Source: Bacteroidaceae bacterium
GTDB lineage: Bacteria; Bacteroidota; Bacteroidia; Bacteroidales; Bacteroidaceae
DNA length: 32,778 nucleotides
Reading direction: 5' to 3'
Assembly: GCA_016284045.1 (NCBI GenBank)
Contig: JAEEOB010000059.1
Location: 1-32,778 of the forward strand
The notes beneath the pieces were generated by a model. It had not been told where the DNA came from. It saw only the letters and a list, made by a program, of their open reading frames with translations, and did not search any database. A program made the position numbers and the translations under genes. Below are positions 7,508-17,201 of the stretch, in pieces (position 1 is the first letter of the stretch; every line of letters starts with the position of its first letter).

Positions 7508-9832
7508 TTAATTTACTGGTACTAATTTGATATAGAACAGATTCACACTTTTGTCCTTCGTCAGCTCATAATCGCCGGCTTCAAGCGTCTCTGTATAAGT
7601 GTTGCCCGAACCGGTGATCTTGCTGCCGTTGATTTTGATACTTGCTGTTTCGCTCGGACCGAAATACAAAGTCAGAACGTATGCCGATGGTATAGAGAAC
7701 TTCAGCGATGTACTGGTCTCAATCTTCAGGCAAGTCGTGTATTCCACGCCATCCACCGTCACCTTGCCTTTGCTGTCCGATCCGTTACCTTTTACTGTGA
7801 AGAAGGTATTCGACGGAGTACCGCTCTTTGCAAACGAACTGCTGATGACTCCCTCTGGCACATCTGGATTGTCTGGATTGTCGGGGTTTTCCGGGTTCTC
7901 AGGATTCTCAGGATTCTCAGGATTCTCTGGGTTCTCAGGATTCTCCAGTCCTTTTTCTCCAAACCATCCTACTAACAACGATTTGTAATTGTCGATTTTC
8001 GATGCCAATTCATTATCTATGGCTTTGTCGATGTCCTCGGTGCCGGTGTTGTCAGCGAATGTGTGTTCAATATCACCGTGGTTCAGACGCCCGGCACCAT
8101 ACCATCCCTTCACAATATCAGGAACATTCTCTGCTGCGTCTGGCGTATATGCATACATCAGACTGGCGTCTGTGTCGAAGTTGTTGTAGATGGTGCCTCC
8201 TTTGAGTGTCTTCTCTGTTGACGGAACCAACTCTTCGCGAGTCTCTGTTTCGTATGCGTCATAGCCGAGCGTGGGGTGGGGATTGTTCTGGGTGTAGTAT
8301 CTGAAGTTCTTGCAGGTGGTGTCGATATAATTACCGTATGCTTTAATCATCCCGCCGTCTTCTCCTGAAAATGTGCCATCGCCTGTCGCATCTGTGCCTT
8401 GGCGAGAACTTAATATCGGCTTCTTGGTCTTTAAGAAATAGTTGTTCTCCACAAACACGCTGGAGCCAGTTGTGGCACCGACACCATATAAGGCGTTGTT
8501 GTCGAAGTAATTATTCCATACATGTACACTCATCGTCCGAACGCGGGGATGACGCGAGTCGGAATGGTCAAACCAGTTGTGGTCGTAGCTGATATAGTTT
8601 GGACCGCTCTCGCTTTTCATGCCGAACATGTTGCTTTTACCTGTGTCCCATTCATGACAGTAACTCATCGTCACGTATTTTGAGTTGCTCTTGATGTCTA
8701 TCGCACCGTCGCCTTTTATGTGGTCGCCGCTACCGCCTTTGCCGTAGAACACATCGAGATGATGAATCCAGATGTTCGAGTTGTCGGTGTCGAGTGACAG
8801 TCCGTCGTCCATGCAGCGGAGGATGGCAAAATTACGGAATTCAACACTCTTACCGTTGCGGACCAGGAAGCCGAAGCCTTTCACTGTGGCATCATCACCA
8901 ATTCCTTCTATCGTGATATCTAACTGGGTGTCGGCTTTTCTTCCTTTTATCTGCAGACCTTCTTCTTTGCTTCCAAGCGAGTCGAGATCGGCAAGGCTTA
9001 CTGTACCGATAATACGGATGGCAAGTGGTGTTTGATTCTCGCCTTTTTCTAAAGCAGATAGAATGTGCTGGATGCCCTTGGCTTTCAGGCTGTAGCTCTT
9101 GCCGTCTCTGAAATAGCTGATGGTCGCTTCCATGGTCTTGGCGGTGGCGCTTGTCAGATAAAGCACTTTTGCTCCGGACTTCAGTGTGCCGTCATCGTTG
9201 TAGGAGCCGACACCGCTATAATTGAGATGGGCGAAGCCGGCTCGGCTGTAGTTCTTCACACTCATCACTTCCGACTCACATGATGCTGCTTCCAACTCTG
9301 TGTCTGTGGAATCAACAGGTACAATCTTGATGTAATAATCATCACCAGCTTTCAAACCCGGCACGTCGGCACGACCGTAACTGCCGTAATTTCTTACTAA
9401 TGGATCATCAACTTTCGTGTAGTCTGCATACTGACCGCCTTTGATGTAAGCGTTATAGCTTTTCATTCCTTCAAGCAACGAGAACTTCACGTAGGCATAC
9501 TCAAGCCAACCTTTGGACTCGGTTATTATCACTTTTTCATCAGATGGCTCGGGATTGTCTGGCTTGTGAGGGGCGCCATTGGCAATCACATTGATGATAG
9601 CTACAACATCCGAAATGTCAGTCTTGCCGTCATGGTTCACATCACCGCTGCCTTCTGTTTCTCCGGCAGCCATCTTGTTGATTGTTGTTACAATATCTGA
9701 GATATTAACCATGCCGTCAGCGTTCACGTCAGCATCTTCATAATAAATAGTTGGGGTGCTGGTGACGTCATCGGCAATACAAGTGCTATACACCATGCCA
9801 AGCACCAATAAGAACATGAAAATCCGTTTCAT
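7508..9832 (-). CDS. Secreted multidomain PL1-type pectate lyase with dockerin-like repeats
   Basis: 774 residues. Order: signal peptide (1 to about 20); two dockerin-type-I/EF-hand-like repeats at about 32-87 (DVNADGMVNISDIV and DVNHDGKTDISDVV); an Fn3-like region to about 190; a right-handed beta-helix lyase at about 205-600 with IWIHH, YDHNWFDHSDSRHPRVR (RHPRVR at 427-432) and VWNNYF. These are the family 1 pectate lyase signatures. A low-complexity linker of seven ENP and two DNP units follows, then a C-terminal beta-rich domain of about 110 residues seen in Bacteroidetes lyases. The enzyme should cleave polygalacturonate by beta-elimination outside the cell. No other pectin gene is in the window. 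Start chosen for the signal peptide. Two candidate -7 boxes lie upstream on minus (9958-9951 and 10070-10063), implying a long leader. Confidence 0.92.
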   Translation of the reverse strand: MKRIFMFLLVLGMVYSTCIADDVTSTPTIYYEDADVNADGMVNISDIVTTINKMAAGETEGSGDVNHDGKTDISDVVAIINVIANGAPHKPDNPEPSDEKVIITESKGWLEYAYVKFSLLEGMKSYNAYIKGGQYADYTKVDDPLVRNYGSYGRADVPGLKAGDDYYIKIVPVDSTDTELEAASCESEVMSVKNYSRAGFAHLNYSGVGSYNDDGTLKSGAKVLYLTSATAKTMEATISYFRDGKSYSLKAKGIQHILSALEKGENQTPLAIRIIGTVSLADLDSLGSKEEGLQIKGRKADTQLDITIEGIGDDATVKGFGFLVRNGKSVEFRNFAILRCMDDGLSLDTDNSNIWIHHLDVFYGKGGSGDHIKGDGAIDIKSNSKYVTMSYCHEWDTGKSNMFGMKSESGPNYISYDHNWFDHSDSRHPRVRTMSVHVWNNYFDNNALYGVGATTGSSVFVENNYFLKTKKPILSSRQGTDATGDGTFSGEDGGMIKAYGNYIDTTCKNFRYYTQNNPHPTLGYDAYETETREELVPSTEKTLKGGTIYNNFDTDASLMYAYTPDAAENVPDIVKGWYGAGRLNHGDIEHTFADNTGTEDIDKAIDNELASKIDNYKSLLVGWFGEKGLENPENPENPENPENPENPENPDNPDNPDVPEGVISSSFAKSGTPSNTFFTVKGNGSDSKGKVTVDGVEYTTCLKIETSTSLKFSIPSAYVLTLYFGPSETASIKINGSKITGSGNTYTETLEAGDYELTKDKSVNLFYIKLVPVN
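7864..7944. repeat. Nine 9-bp tandem repeats inside the pectate lyase gene
   Basis: Units such as CAGGATTCT (7900-7908, 7909-7917, 7918-7926, 7936-7944) and variants CTGGATTGT and CTGGGTTCT. Each encodes one N-P-(E/D) linker unit on the minus strand, so copy-number changes keep the reading frame and only change linker length. Confidence 0.9.
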
Positions 9833-10221
9833 AATGTTTCGTATCGTTAGTTTTTAATTATGTTATTCAACTTTCGCAAGTATTTGAAAATGCTGATAAT
9901 TATTAAGTTCTGTTTGTTTTTGAGTGACTCTAATATCGATTTATCATTGGCAAAACTATCGTCCACGAGCCTCAAGCTCGTTAACTCCCTTTTATAACTC
10001 CCATTTTTACTTCCCTTTTTACTTCAGAAACTTGAATTATGTTAGTTTGTTTTTTGTTTCTGCAAAGTTACGAAAAAATAATGACAATCAGACAATATTA
10101 TTATTTGTTTTTCATAACTCTGACATACAATGATTTTTGTGGTTTGGAGATATTTATTCTCGTCGCTCTGGTTTCCATAGAAATAATCCTTCGGAGTGTG
10201 CCAGTTCTTTCAGTAGATGAA
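9833..10221. other. Intergenic region upstream of the pectate lyase gene
   Basis: 389 bases without a supported gene. It holds minus-strand -7 candidates TAGTTTTG (9958-9951) and TAACTTTG (10070-10063), the latter with a TTG 22 nt upstream; a small hairpin ACGAGC/GCTCGT near 9965-9981; and a degenerate run of roughly 13-bp units of the type TAACTCCCTTTT at about 9985-10026. No terminator was recognised for the small secreted gene that ends at 10222. Confidence 0.5.
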
Positions 10222-10389
10222 TTATCCTTTGGCGGGTGATTCGTCTAAATAGTTCTTTAGCCATTTCAAACCTTTCTTATGTTTCGCATTAGCTCCTTTT
10301 GATTGACTGTTTTCGTCATTCTGTGAGAATAAGGTGGTTGGGCAAAGCACAAGTAACAGGACCACAAATGTGATGGTACGTGTTGTCAT
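10222..10389 (-). CDS. Small secreted protein, 55 residues
   Basis: Not a family I recognise. From ATG 10389: MTTRTITFVVLLLVLCPTTL then FSQ, a clear signal peptide with a plausible signal peptidase I site after FSQ or nearby, then about 30 hydrophilic residues rich in Lys, Asn and Ser. The frame extends to an ATG at 10452, but that codon overlaps the predicted -7 box (10457-10450), so it could not lie on the mRNA; the downstream ATG is the sensible start. A sequence-based promoter and a signal peptide make it more likely real than chance. Divergent from glyA. Confidence 0.55.
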   Translation of the reverse strand: MTTRTITFVVLLLVLCPTTLFSQNDENSQSKGANAKHKKGLKWLKNYLDESPAKG

Positions 10390-10449
10390 GCACAATAAGT
10401 TTATAATTAATTGTTTCAAATTGCGAGATTTTTCTTTCTCTTTATTATG

Positions 10450-10480
10450 CAAAGTTAATACTTTTTATTTTACCACCCAA
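10450..10480 (-). promoter_or_regulatory. Promoter of the small secreted protein
   Basis: On the minus strand TTG (10480-10478), 20 nt spacer, TAACTTTG (10457-10450). It decides the start codon of the 55-residue protein. Confidence 0.65.
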
Positions 10481-10583
10481 TATCTGCTGAATTATAAAAT
10501 ATAAAAATGACAAAATAAGGTGAAAGATATATGCTAAATAACATTCTTTACACTATTAATTTTTAAATATCACGAAAAAGTCG

Positions 10584-10591
10584 TAACTTTG
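10584..10591 (+). promoter_or_regulatory. -7 box of the glyA operon
   Basis: TAACTTTG, a perfect -7 match, about 55 nt before the glyA start. No clear -33 TTG at the right distance. Confidence 0.6.
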
Positions 10592-10645
10592 CATTCTTAA
10601 AGTAAAATTATTTTTCTTTATTACTCAATAAGCTATTTTTTTAAA

Positions 10646-11926
10646 ATGAAAAGAGACAGTGAAATCTTCTCTCTCATTGAGAAGGAACACGAGAGACAAG
10701 TGAAGGGCATGGAGCTCATCGCCAGTGAGAATTATGTAAGCGACCAGGTGATGGAAGCGCAGGGATCATGTCTTACAAATAAATACGCCGAAGGCTATCC
10801 GGGGAAACGGTATTATGGAGGATGTGAGGTCGTTGACCAGACCGAAACTCTTGCCATAGAACGAGTGAAGAAGCTTTTCGGGGCTGAATATGCCAACGTA
10901 CAGCCGCATTCAGGAGCACAGGCCAATGCTGCTGTTCTCCTTTCCGTGCTAAAACCGGGAGATACGTTCATGGGACTCAACCTCGACCACGGCGGTCACC
11001 TCTCTCATGGAAGTCATGTGAACACATCGGGTATTCTTTACAACCCTGTTGGATACAACCTTAACAAGGACACTTGCCGGGTGGATTACGATGAGATGGA
11101 GCGACTGGCTCTTGAACATAAACCTAAGTTGATTATCGGCGGAGGTTCTGCTTACAGCCGTGAGTGGGACTACGAGCGTATGCGTAAAATCGCTGACGAG
11201 GTAGGAGCAATACTTATGATTGATATGGCACATCCAGCAGGACTTATCGCTGCAGGACTCCTCAACAACCCCCTCAAGTATGCACATATCGTCACTTCAA
11301 CAACTCATAAGACACTACGTGGACCGCGTGGAGGTATCATCTTACTAGGGAAGGATTTCGACAACCCATGGGGACTCACCACTCCGAAGGGCGAAATCAA
11401 GAAAATGTCGCAGATTCTTAACTCTGCTGTTTTCCCAGGACAGCAAGGAGGACCGCTTGAACATGTCATCGCAGCTAAGGCTGTGGCATTCGGAGAGGCG
11501 TTGCAGCCGGAATTTGTTGATTATCAGAAACAAGTAAAGAAGAATGCTGCCGTACTGGCTCAGGCTCTTATCGAAAGAGGATTCTTCATTTGCTCAGGCG
11601 GTACAGACAACCACTCAATGCTTGTTGACCTCCGTCCCAAATATCCGGATCTCACTGGTAAGGTGGCGGAGAAGGCACTCGTGGCTGCCGATATCACGGC
11701 AAATAAAAATATGGTGCCTTTCGATTCACGTTCTGCATTCCAGACATCCGGCATCCGTCTTGGTACGCCGGCTATCACTACACGTGGTGCCAAAGAGGAC
11801 CTGATGCTTTTGATTGCAGAGATGATAGAAACCGTGCTCAACGCACCTGAAGACGAACGCGTTATCGCAAGTGTACGTGAGAAAGTCAACAGCATCATGA
11901 AAGATTATCCTATTTTCGCATGGTAA
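10646..11926 (+). CDS. glyA: Serine hydroxymethyltransferase
   Basis: 426 residues, full length. It interconverts serine and glycine with transfer of a one-carbon unit to tetrahydrofolate, using PLP in the cytosol. Seen: N-terminal [25 protein letters not shown], the PLP-lysine motif [12 protein letters not shown] with K222, and [11 protein letters not shown]. First gene of a plus-strand series; its last 7 bases overlap the start of rlmN, implying co-translation. The one-carbon role fits the AICAR formyltransferase encoded elsewhere in the window, but the two are in different operons. Confidence 0.98.
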   Translation: MKRDSEIFSLIEKEHERQVKGMELIASENYVSDQVMEAQGSCLTNKYAEGYPGKRYYGGCEVVDQTETLAIERVKKLFGAEYANVQPHSGAQANAAVLLSVLKPGDTFMGLNLDHGGHLSHGSHVNTSGILYNPVGYNLNKDTCRVDYDEMERLALEHKPKLIIGGGSAYSREWDYERMRKIADEVGAILMIDMAHPAGLIAAGLLNNPLKYAHIVTSTTHKTLRGPRGGIILLGKDFDNPWGLTTPKGEIKKMSQILNSAVFPGQQGGPLEHVIAAKAVAFGEALQPEFVDYQKQVKKNAAVLAQALIERGFFICSGGTDNHSMLVDLRPKYPDLTGKVAEKALVAADITANKNMVPFDSRSAFQTSGIRLGTPAITTRGAKEDLMLLIAEMIETVLNAPEDERVIASVREKVNSIMKDYPIFAW

Positions 11927-12951
11927 ACGAGACAAAGTCATGTCTTATAGGCATGACTACACAGGAATTGCAGCAGGTGGCGACCACGCTTTCTATGCCA
12001 AAATTCACAGGCAGGCAGATGCAGGAGTGGATTTATGGCAAGGTCGTGGACGACATCGACTGCATGACCAATATCTCGAAACAAAACCGCGAAAAACTCA
12101 AACTGCACTATGCACTTGGTGCGGCAAAACCTCTCGAGACGATTGTCAGTAAGGATGGAACAGAGAAATATCTCTTCCCGACAGCCAACGGCAAGTTTGT
12201 GGAGACGGTATATATTCCTGACAGAGATAGAGGCACGCTTTGTGTCTCTTCTCAGGTGGGATGTAAGATGAACTGCCTTTTCTGTCAGACAGGTAAGCAG
12301 GGATTCCAGGGCAATCTTACTGTAACTGACATTCTGGCACAAATCCATTGGGCTATCAGGGAAAAAAGCATCACTAATATCGTCTTCATGGGGCAGGGGG
12401 AACCGTTCGACAATCTTGATGCCGTTATGGCGGCTCTTGAAAGGTTGACTAGCGAGACTGGATATGGATGGAGTCCTAGGAGGATTACTGTTTCTACCGT
12501 AGGACTGAAGAAGAATTTTCAACGGTTCCTTGATGATAGCCAGTGCCATCTTGCCATAAGTCTCCATGCACCGCTTCATGAACTCCGTTTAAAGCTTATG
12601 CCTGCGGAAAAACAGTTTAAGGCGGAGGAAATCGTGGAAATCCTACGGAATTATGACTTCACGCATCAGCGTCGCCTTTCGTTCGAATATATTGTGTTCA
12701 AAGGCGAGAACGATTCTAAAGCACATGCAGATGCGCTGATTAAGTTGCTCCGAGGCATCGACTGTAGAATCAACCTCATCCGATTCCATCAGATTCCGGA
12801 TGTACCGCTTTCGGGAGCTGACGAAGTGGCTATGTCCCGCTTCAGAGATTATCTCACAAAACATGGTCTTTTCACAACTATCAGGGCTTCACGTGGTGAG
12901 GACATATTTGCGGCTTGCGGACTTCTCTCAACCGAAAGAATGAATAATTAA
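11920..12951 (+). CDS. rlmN: Dual-specificity 23S rRNA A2503 / tRNA A37 C2-methyltransferase
   Basis: 343 residues. Radical-SAM enzyme that methylates C2 of A2503 in 23S rRNA and A37 in some tRNAs. The CxxxCxxC cluster motif is C115-C119-C122 ([10 protein letters not shown]). C108 in LCVSSQVGC and C333 in DIFAACG correspond in position to the two catalytic cysteines known in the E. coli enzyme. The start at 11920 overlaps glyA by 7 nt and gives the family's usual N-terminus ([13 protein letters not shown]). Confidence 0.97.
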   Translation: MVNETKSCLIGMTTQELQQVATTLSMPKFTGRQMQEWIYGKVVDDIDCMTNISKQNREKLKLHYALGAAKPLETIVSKDGTEKYLFPTANGKFVETVYIPDRDRGTLCVSSQVGCKMNCLFCQTGKQGFQGNLTVTDILAQIHWAIREKSITNIVFMGQGEPFDNLDAVMAALERLTSETGYGWSPRRITVSTVGLKKNFQRFLDDSQCHLAISLHAPLHELRLKLMPAEKQFKAEEIVEILRNYDFTHQRRLSFEYIVFKGENDSKAHADALIKLLRGIDCRINLIRFHQIPDVPLSGADEVAMSRFRDYLTKHGLFTTIRASRGEDIFAACGLLSTERMNN

Positions 12952-13056
12952 AATCATTGTTATTTGTCAGGTAGTGCTGGTGGTTCACAGGCTTCAAAAG
13001 TCTTCTCGTTTTCTCATCTTTATTTATCATTTATACTCTTTTCATTTGTATTAATC

Positions 13057-14076
13057 ATGAAAGCTCTAATCCGATTTACACTGCTGCTCATTGCCATACA
13101 GTTGCTTTCTTGTAATCCAAAGCGCGACCCGCATAAGCCTATGCTCGTTCCTTCCTCTTCTGGAAATCCATACGAGGTGTTGGTTGTGGCTGATGATTCT
13201 ATCTGGGGAACTGAGGCTGGTAAGGCGTTAAGAAAAGTGCTCAACTCACCTGTGCCAATGCTTCCGCAGGATGAGCCTTCGTTCCATGTTACCAGAATCA
13301 AGCTTGAGGATTATGACCGGATTTTCAACCTCTTCAGAAATATCATTTTTCTCAAAATTGATGATGATTACAGAGGGGGTAAAATTCTGTTTGACCGCAA
13401 TGTCAACGCCTATCCTCAAGTGATTATCAATATCCATGCGGAAAATAACAGGCAAATGGCTGAATATATTGCTGAGAACAAATCGTCTCTCATTAATTTC
13501 CTTTATAATGAGGAGTTGGTGCGTCAATGCGATTATCTGAGCTACAACCACAATTATGCCATCTCCGATACTGTTAAGAAAGTGCTGGGATGCGACATCT
13601 TTGTACCATCTGACTTGCTCAAGGTTAAAACAGCAAAGGACTTTGTCTGGATTTCAAACGACGGCCTATCTACTGTTCAGAACATAGTCGTCTATTCTTA
13701 TCCGTATGCCACGCAGAAGGTATTCGACAAACAGGGATTCATAGCACTCCGGGACACTTTCCTTGGAAGAAACATTCCTGGGTACAACCCTGGCAGCAAG
13801 ATGCAGACAAATAAAGAAGTGGTACAGGTTAATAACTTCAACAAAAACGGACAGTTCATTCAGGAGGGCAGGGGACTGTGGGAAATGAGCGGAGACGCTA
13901 TGGGAGGTCCTTTCATCTCACTCTCAAGAATCGACTCGGTCAATAACCGTGTTATCGTTGCCGAGACTTTCGTCTATGCACCTAGCAAGATGAAACGAAG
14001 CATCCTGCGAAGACTTGAGGCTTCACTTTATACTCTTAACATGTATCCTGAATTAGACGACAAAAAAGAAGAATAA
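13057..14076 (+). CDS. DUF4837-family lipoprotein
   Basis: 339 residues from ATG 13057. The frame is open from 12964, but the upstream part is a pyrimidine-rich leader repeat, while ATG 13057 begins a lipoprotein signal (MKALIRFTLLLIAIQLLSC, lipidated C19). The rest resembles the DUF4837 family found almost only in Bacteroidetes (NPYEVLVVADDSIWG near the N-terminus, GLWEMSGDAMGGPFIS near the C-terminus). Function unknown; location should be the inner leaflet of the outer membrane or the periplasmic face. It lies between rlmN and pdxA. Confidence 0.82.
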   Translation: MKALIRFTLLLIAIQLLSCNPKRDPHKPMLVPSSSGNPYEVLVVADDSIWGTEAGKALRKVLNSPVPMLPQDEPSFHVTRIKLEDYDRIFNLFRNIIFLKIDDDYRGGKILFDRNVNAYPQVIINIHAENNRQMAEYIAENKSSLINFLYNEELVRQCDYLSYNHNYAISDTVKKVLGCDIFVPSDLLKVKTAKDFVWISNDGLSTVQNIVVYSYPYATQKVFDKQGFIALRDTFLGRNIPGYNPGSKMQTNKEVVQVNNFNKNGQFIQEGRGLWEMSGDAMGGPFISLSRIDSVNNRVIVAETFVYAPSKMKRSILRRLEASLYTLNMYPELDDKKEE

Positions 14077-14206
14077 ACCAGGAGTACTCTCGGCTCACTG
14101 CCATCGTTATCCTCAGGAGGCGGTTATGCTGCCTCAATCTCTTTTCACTAAAATAAAAAAAATAACTCTATTCTTGATAATTATCAATTCCAATTAATAT
14201 ATTACC

Positions 14207-15304
14207 ATGCAAAAAATAAAAGTGGGTATATCCCATGGTGATGTCAATGGTATCGGATATGAGGTCATCCTTAAGACTTTTGCTAACGAAGATATGCTAC
14301 AGATGTGTGTGCCCGTGATTTTCAGCACACCAAAAGTGGCGGCTTATTATAAGAAATCAATTGAGGGTGCTCCTAATTTCAATGTCATCGACAGGCCGGA
14401 AAAAGCTCGTGAAAATCAACTTAATATTGTCGATTGTTTCGGTGACAAGGAAATCAAGATTGAGCCGGGTAAACCGTCAGAGGAAACCGGTAATGCTGCC
14501 TTCGTCTCCCTTCAAGCTGCCGTGGAAGCACTTAAAAACCAACAGGTGGATGTGCTAGTTACTGCACCTATTAATAAGCACACCATACAACGTGATGACT
14601 TTAAATTCCCAGGACACACAGAATACATCGAGAAACAAGCAGGAGAAGGTAACCACTCACTCATGATTCTCATGAATGACAGAATTAGGGTGGCACTGGT
14701 TACTACTCATGTGCCTGTAGCTCAGATTGCACAGAAAATTAACAAACATCTCATTGAGGCGAAACTGAAAATTCTTAATGAGGCACTGAAGATGGATCTC
14801 GCTATAGATAATCCAAGAATAGCTGTCCTTTCACTGAATCCCCATTGTGGTGATAACGGAACTATAGGTAATGAGGAGCAGGAAATGATTATTCCAGCAA
14901 TTCAGGAATCTTTCAAGAAAGGAATCCGTTGCTTTGGACCTTATGCAGCTGACGGTTTTTTTGGCTCGGGTAATTATGCAAAATTCGATGCGATTCTTGC
15001 AATGTACCATGACCAGGGACTCACTCCTTTCAAAGCTATTTCTATGGATGACGGAGTGAATTATACGGCGGGGTTACCAGTCATCAGAACATCACCTGCA
15101 CACGGTACTGCTTATGATATTGCTGGGCACAACCAGGCGGATGAAAGTTCCTTCCGTCAGGCTATTTTCTCTGCTATAGATATTTTCAGAAACCGTGAGA
15201 GATATTATGAGGCTTACGCCAATCCCCTCACAAAACAGTATTACGAGAAGAGAGACGACAGCGATAAACTCAAACTCGATCAGGTTACAGAAGACGATAT
15301 CTGA
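14207..15304 (+). CDS. pdxA: 4-hydroxythreonine-4-phosphate dehydrogenase
   Basis: 365 residues. NAD-dependent enzyme of the DXP-dependent pyridoxal phosphate pathway. Seen: GDVNGIGYEV near the N-terminus, FPGHTEY, and the three metal-ligand histidines at H168 (TTHVPV), H213 (NPHCGDNG) and H268 (YHDQGL), spaced as in the E. coli enzyme; also SPAHGTAYDIAGH. Its TGA stop overlaps the next ATG (TGATG at 15302-15306), so the two are translationally coupled. PLP is the cofactor of GlyA at the head of the series. Confidence 0.97.
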   Translation: MQKIKVGISHGDVNGIGYEVILKTFANEDMLQMCVPVIFSTPKVAAYYKKSIEGAPNFNVIDRPEKARENQLNIVDCFGDKEIKIEPGKPSEETGNAAFVSLQAAVEALKNQQVDVLVTAPINKHTIQRDDFKFPGHTEYIEKQAGEGNHSLMILMNDRIRVALVTTHVPVAQIAQKINKHLIEAKLKILNEALKMDLAIDNPRIAVLSLNPHCGDNGTIGNEEQEMIIPAIQESFKKGIRCFGPYAADGFFGSGNYAKFDAILAMYHDQGLTPFKAISMDDGVNYTAGLPVIRTSPAHGTAYDIAGHNQADESSFRQAIFSAIDIFRNRERYYEAYANPLTKQYYEKRDDSDKLKLDQVTEDDI

Positions 15305-16359
15305 TGAAAAGCAGCACCAGAAACATATTCTTCTTCGTTGGGTTAGTATTCGTTGTTCTCATGATTCTTACTTTTAAAGTGAGTTTCAGAGAACTCTGGC
15401 AGCAGATTTGCCATGCCGGCTATTGGCTTGTGGCTATTATCGGTATGTGGGTGCCGCTATACATCATGAACACTTTCACGTGGAGAACTATACTCCTGGG
15501 AAGCGGAGATTGCAATATTCCTTTTTGGAAATTGATGAAGGTCACTATCAGTGGTTTTGCTCTCAATTATGCCACTCCTGTGGGATTGATGGGAGGTGAA
15601 CCGTATAAAATCATGGAAATCAAACCCTATGTTGGGGTGCAGAGGGCTTCATCATCAACGGTGCTTTTTGCCATGATGCATATCTTTTCTCATTTCTGGT
15701 ATTGGGTTACTGCCCTCATCCTCTATCTGCTTTTCCTGCCAGTCAATTTCCTGATGGGCATTCTTCTTTCTATCGTGGCGGTTTTCTGTATTGCCGGAAT
15801 TTATCTCTTTGTCAGGGGCTATAGAAACGGAATGGTAGTCAAACTGATAAGGTTTGTGTCAAAAATTCCAGGATGCAGAAAATGGGGTAAGAGATTTGCA
15901 GAAAACAATGCGGAAGACCTACAGAAAATCGACTCTCAGATTGCATCGTTACATTCACAGAACAAAAAATACTTTTTTACTTCTTTTTTTCTTGAATATT
16001 TCGGAAGAATTTTACAGTCATTCGAGATTTTTTTCATGCTCATGCTTTTTGCCGAAAAAGAGGCGAGTGTCATGCTTTTTGTCTATTCCCTTATCATTTT
16101 GGCTTTCACTTCACTGTTTGCTAACCTGCTTTTCTTTATCCCTCTGCAGATTGGAGGTAGGGAAGGTGGTTTTATGATGGTGGTTTCAAATCTCGGAATG
16201 ACAATTCAGGTCAGCATGTCTATTTCTATTATATGCCGTGTCAGGGAAATCTTCTGGACTTCAATCGGACTCCTTCTTATGAAATTCGGAACAAAAGTAC
16301 CCGATATTGCCCAACAGCCAAAAGTCTCTGATGACATTAATGCTGTTGATTCTGACTGA
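15304..16359 (+). CDS. Flippase-like integral membrane protein (lysylphosphatidylglycerol synthase TM family)
   Basis: 351 residues, with about seven or eight hydrophobic helices. The arrangement and the motifs GFALNYATPVGLMGGEPYK and PLQIGGREGGFM fit the YbhN / LPG-synthase transmembrane family (UPF0104 type). Members are inner-membrane proteins thought to move or bind lipid-linked substrates; no soluble aminoacyl-transferase domain is present, so it is not a full MprF. Coupled to pdxA by a 1-base overlap and followed by a nucleotidyltransferase, so it may serve the envelope-type genes downstream. Exact substrate unknown. Confidence 0.82.
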   Translation: MKSSTRNIFFFVGLVFVVLMILTFKVSFRELWQQICHAGYWLVAIIGMWVPLYIMNTFTWRTILLGSGDCNIPFWKLMKVTISGFALNYATPVGLMGGEPYKIMEIKPYVGVQRASSSTVLFAMMHIFSHFWYWVTALILYLLFLPVNFLMGILLSIVAVFCIAGIYLFVRGYRNGMVVKLIRFVSKIPGCRKWGKRFAENNAEDLQKIDSQIASLHSQNKKYFFTSFFLEYFGRILQSFEIFFMLMLFAEKEASVMLFVYSLIILAFTSLFANLLFFIPLQIGGREGGFMMVVSNLGMTIQVSMSISIICRVREIFWTSIGLLLMKFGTKVPDIAQQPKVSDDINAVDSD

Positions 16360-16469
16360 CATCTACTGGCTAAATCTGTATGTCCTCTTCCATGTTGAGT
16401 GGCGACTGTTTTCTGGATAAATATTTTTTTCTCTTTTATATAATAGTATTCTTCATTTTTCATTTTTAT

Positions 16470-17201
16470 ATGGTTTTCGCAATTATTGCTGCTGGTGAAG
16501 GCTCAAGGCTTGCGCATGAAGGTATCGGCACACCCAAGCCGTTGATTTTAATCAATGGCTTACCGATGATTGACCGCCTCGTCAATATCTTTTTGAAACA
16601 GGGGGCGGAAAAAATTGTCATCATCGTCAATCAGATTCATCCGCAGACTCAGCAACATGTTCAACAATTGATAAATAATGGACTGCCCATTCAGATGATT
16701 GTGAAAACAACCCCCAGCTCTATGCACAGCTTTTATGAGATGCATAAGCTCATCGGGAATGGGAAATTCTGTCTCACTACTGTCGATACGATTTTCAAAG
16801 AGCAGGAATTTTCCGATTTCATCGACTGTTTCAAGCACTCTACTGATGATGGGATGATGGCGGTAACCGATTTCATCGACGATGAAAAACCTCTTTATAT
16901 CTCTTATAATTCTCATGGATATATTACCGGTTTCCATGATGACATCGCTCAGTTTGAGCTGAATCCGAATGTCAACGACGGTAACTCTCGATGCGATGTT
17001 ATCAGTGGGGGGATTTATTGCCTCGACAGCCGATCTTTCCCAACACTGAAGTGGTGTATGGAAAATGGAGTGGAGAGGATGAGAAATTTCCAACGACAGC
17101 TTATTTGTGACAATTTGAAGCTGAAAATTTTTAAATTCTCAAAAATACTTGATATCGACCACGTTGAAGATATCACTAAAGCAGAGATGTTTCTGGCATG
17201 A
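16470..17201 (+). CDS. Sugar/polyol-phosphate nucleotidyltransferase
   Basis: 243 residues from ATG 16470; the open frame from 16380 gives an implausible hydrophobic N-terminus and I reject it. The Rossmann-like nucleotidyltransferase core is clear: AAGEGSRL (7-14), TPKPL with K23, and a TTVDT block with D106 at the position of the metal-binding Asp. Such enzymes transfer NMP from CTP, UTP or another NTP to a phosphorylated sugar or polyol. Its stop overlaps the next start by ATGA (17198-17201), so product and ligase are co-produced. With a CDP-alcohol phosphatidyltransferase 1 kb downstream, activation with CTP is an attractive guess, not shown. Confidence 0.83.
   Translation: MVFAIIAAGEGSRLAHEGIGTPKPLILINGLPMIDRLVNIFLKQGAEKIVIIVNQIHPQTQQHVQQLINNGLPIQMIVKTTPSSMHSFYEMHKLIGNGKFCLTTVDTIFKEQEFSDFIDCFKHSTDDGMMAVTDFIDDEKPLYISYNSHGYITGFHDDIAQFELNPNVNDGNSRCDVISGGIYCLDSRSFPTLKWCMENGVERMRNFQRQLICDNLKLKIFKFSKILDIDHVEDITKAEMFLA

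Noticed and set aside
12964-13056. Upstream extension of the DUF4837 protein
   Set aside because: The extension is the translated pyrimidine-rich leader and would precede the lipoprotein signal.
14077-14206. Riboswitch or terminator between the DUF4837 gene and pdxA
   Set aside because: Only a 5-bp GAGGC/GCCTC stem was found; no known riboswitch core and no T tract directly after it.
16380-16469. Upstream extension of the nucleotidyltransferase as a membrane anchor
   Set aside because: The hydrophobic stretch comes from a T-rich leader; the family starts directly at the AAGEGSRL strand.
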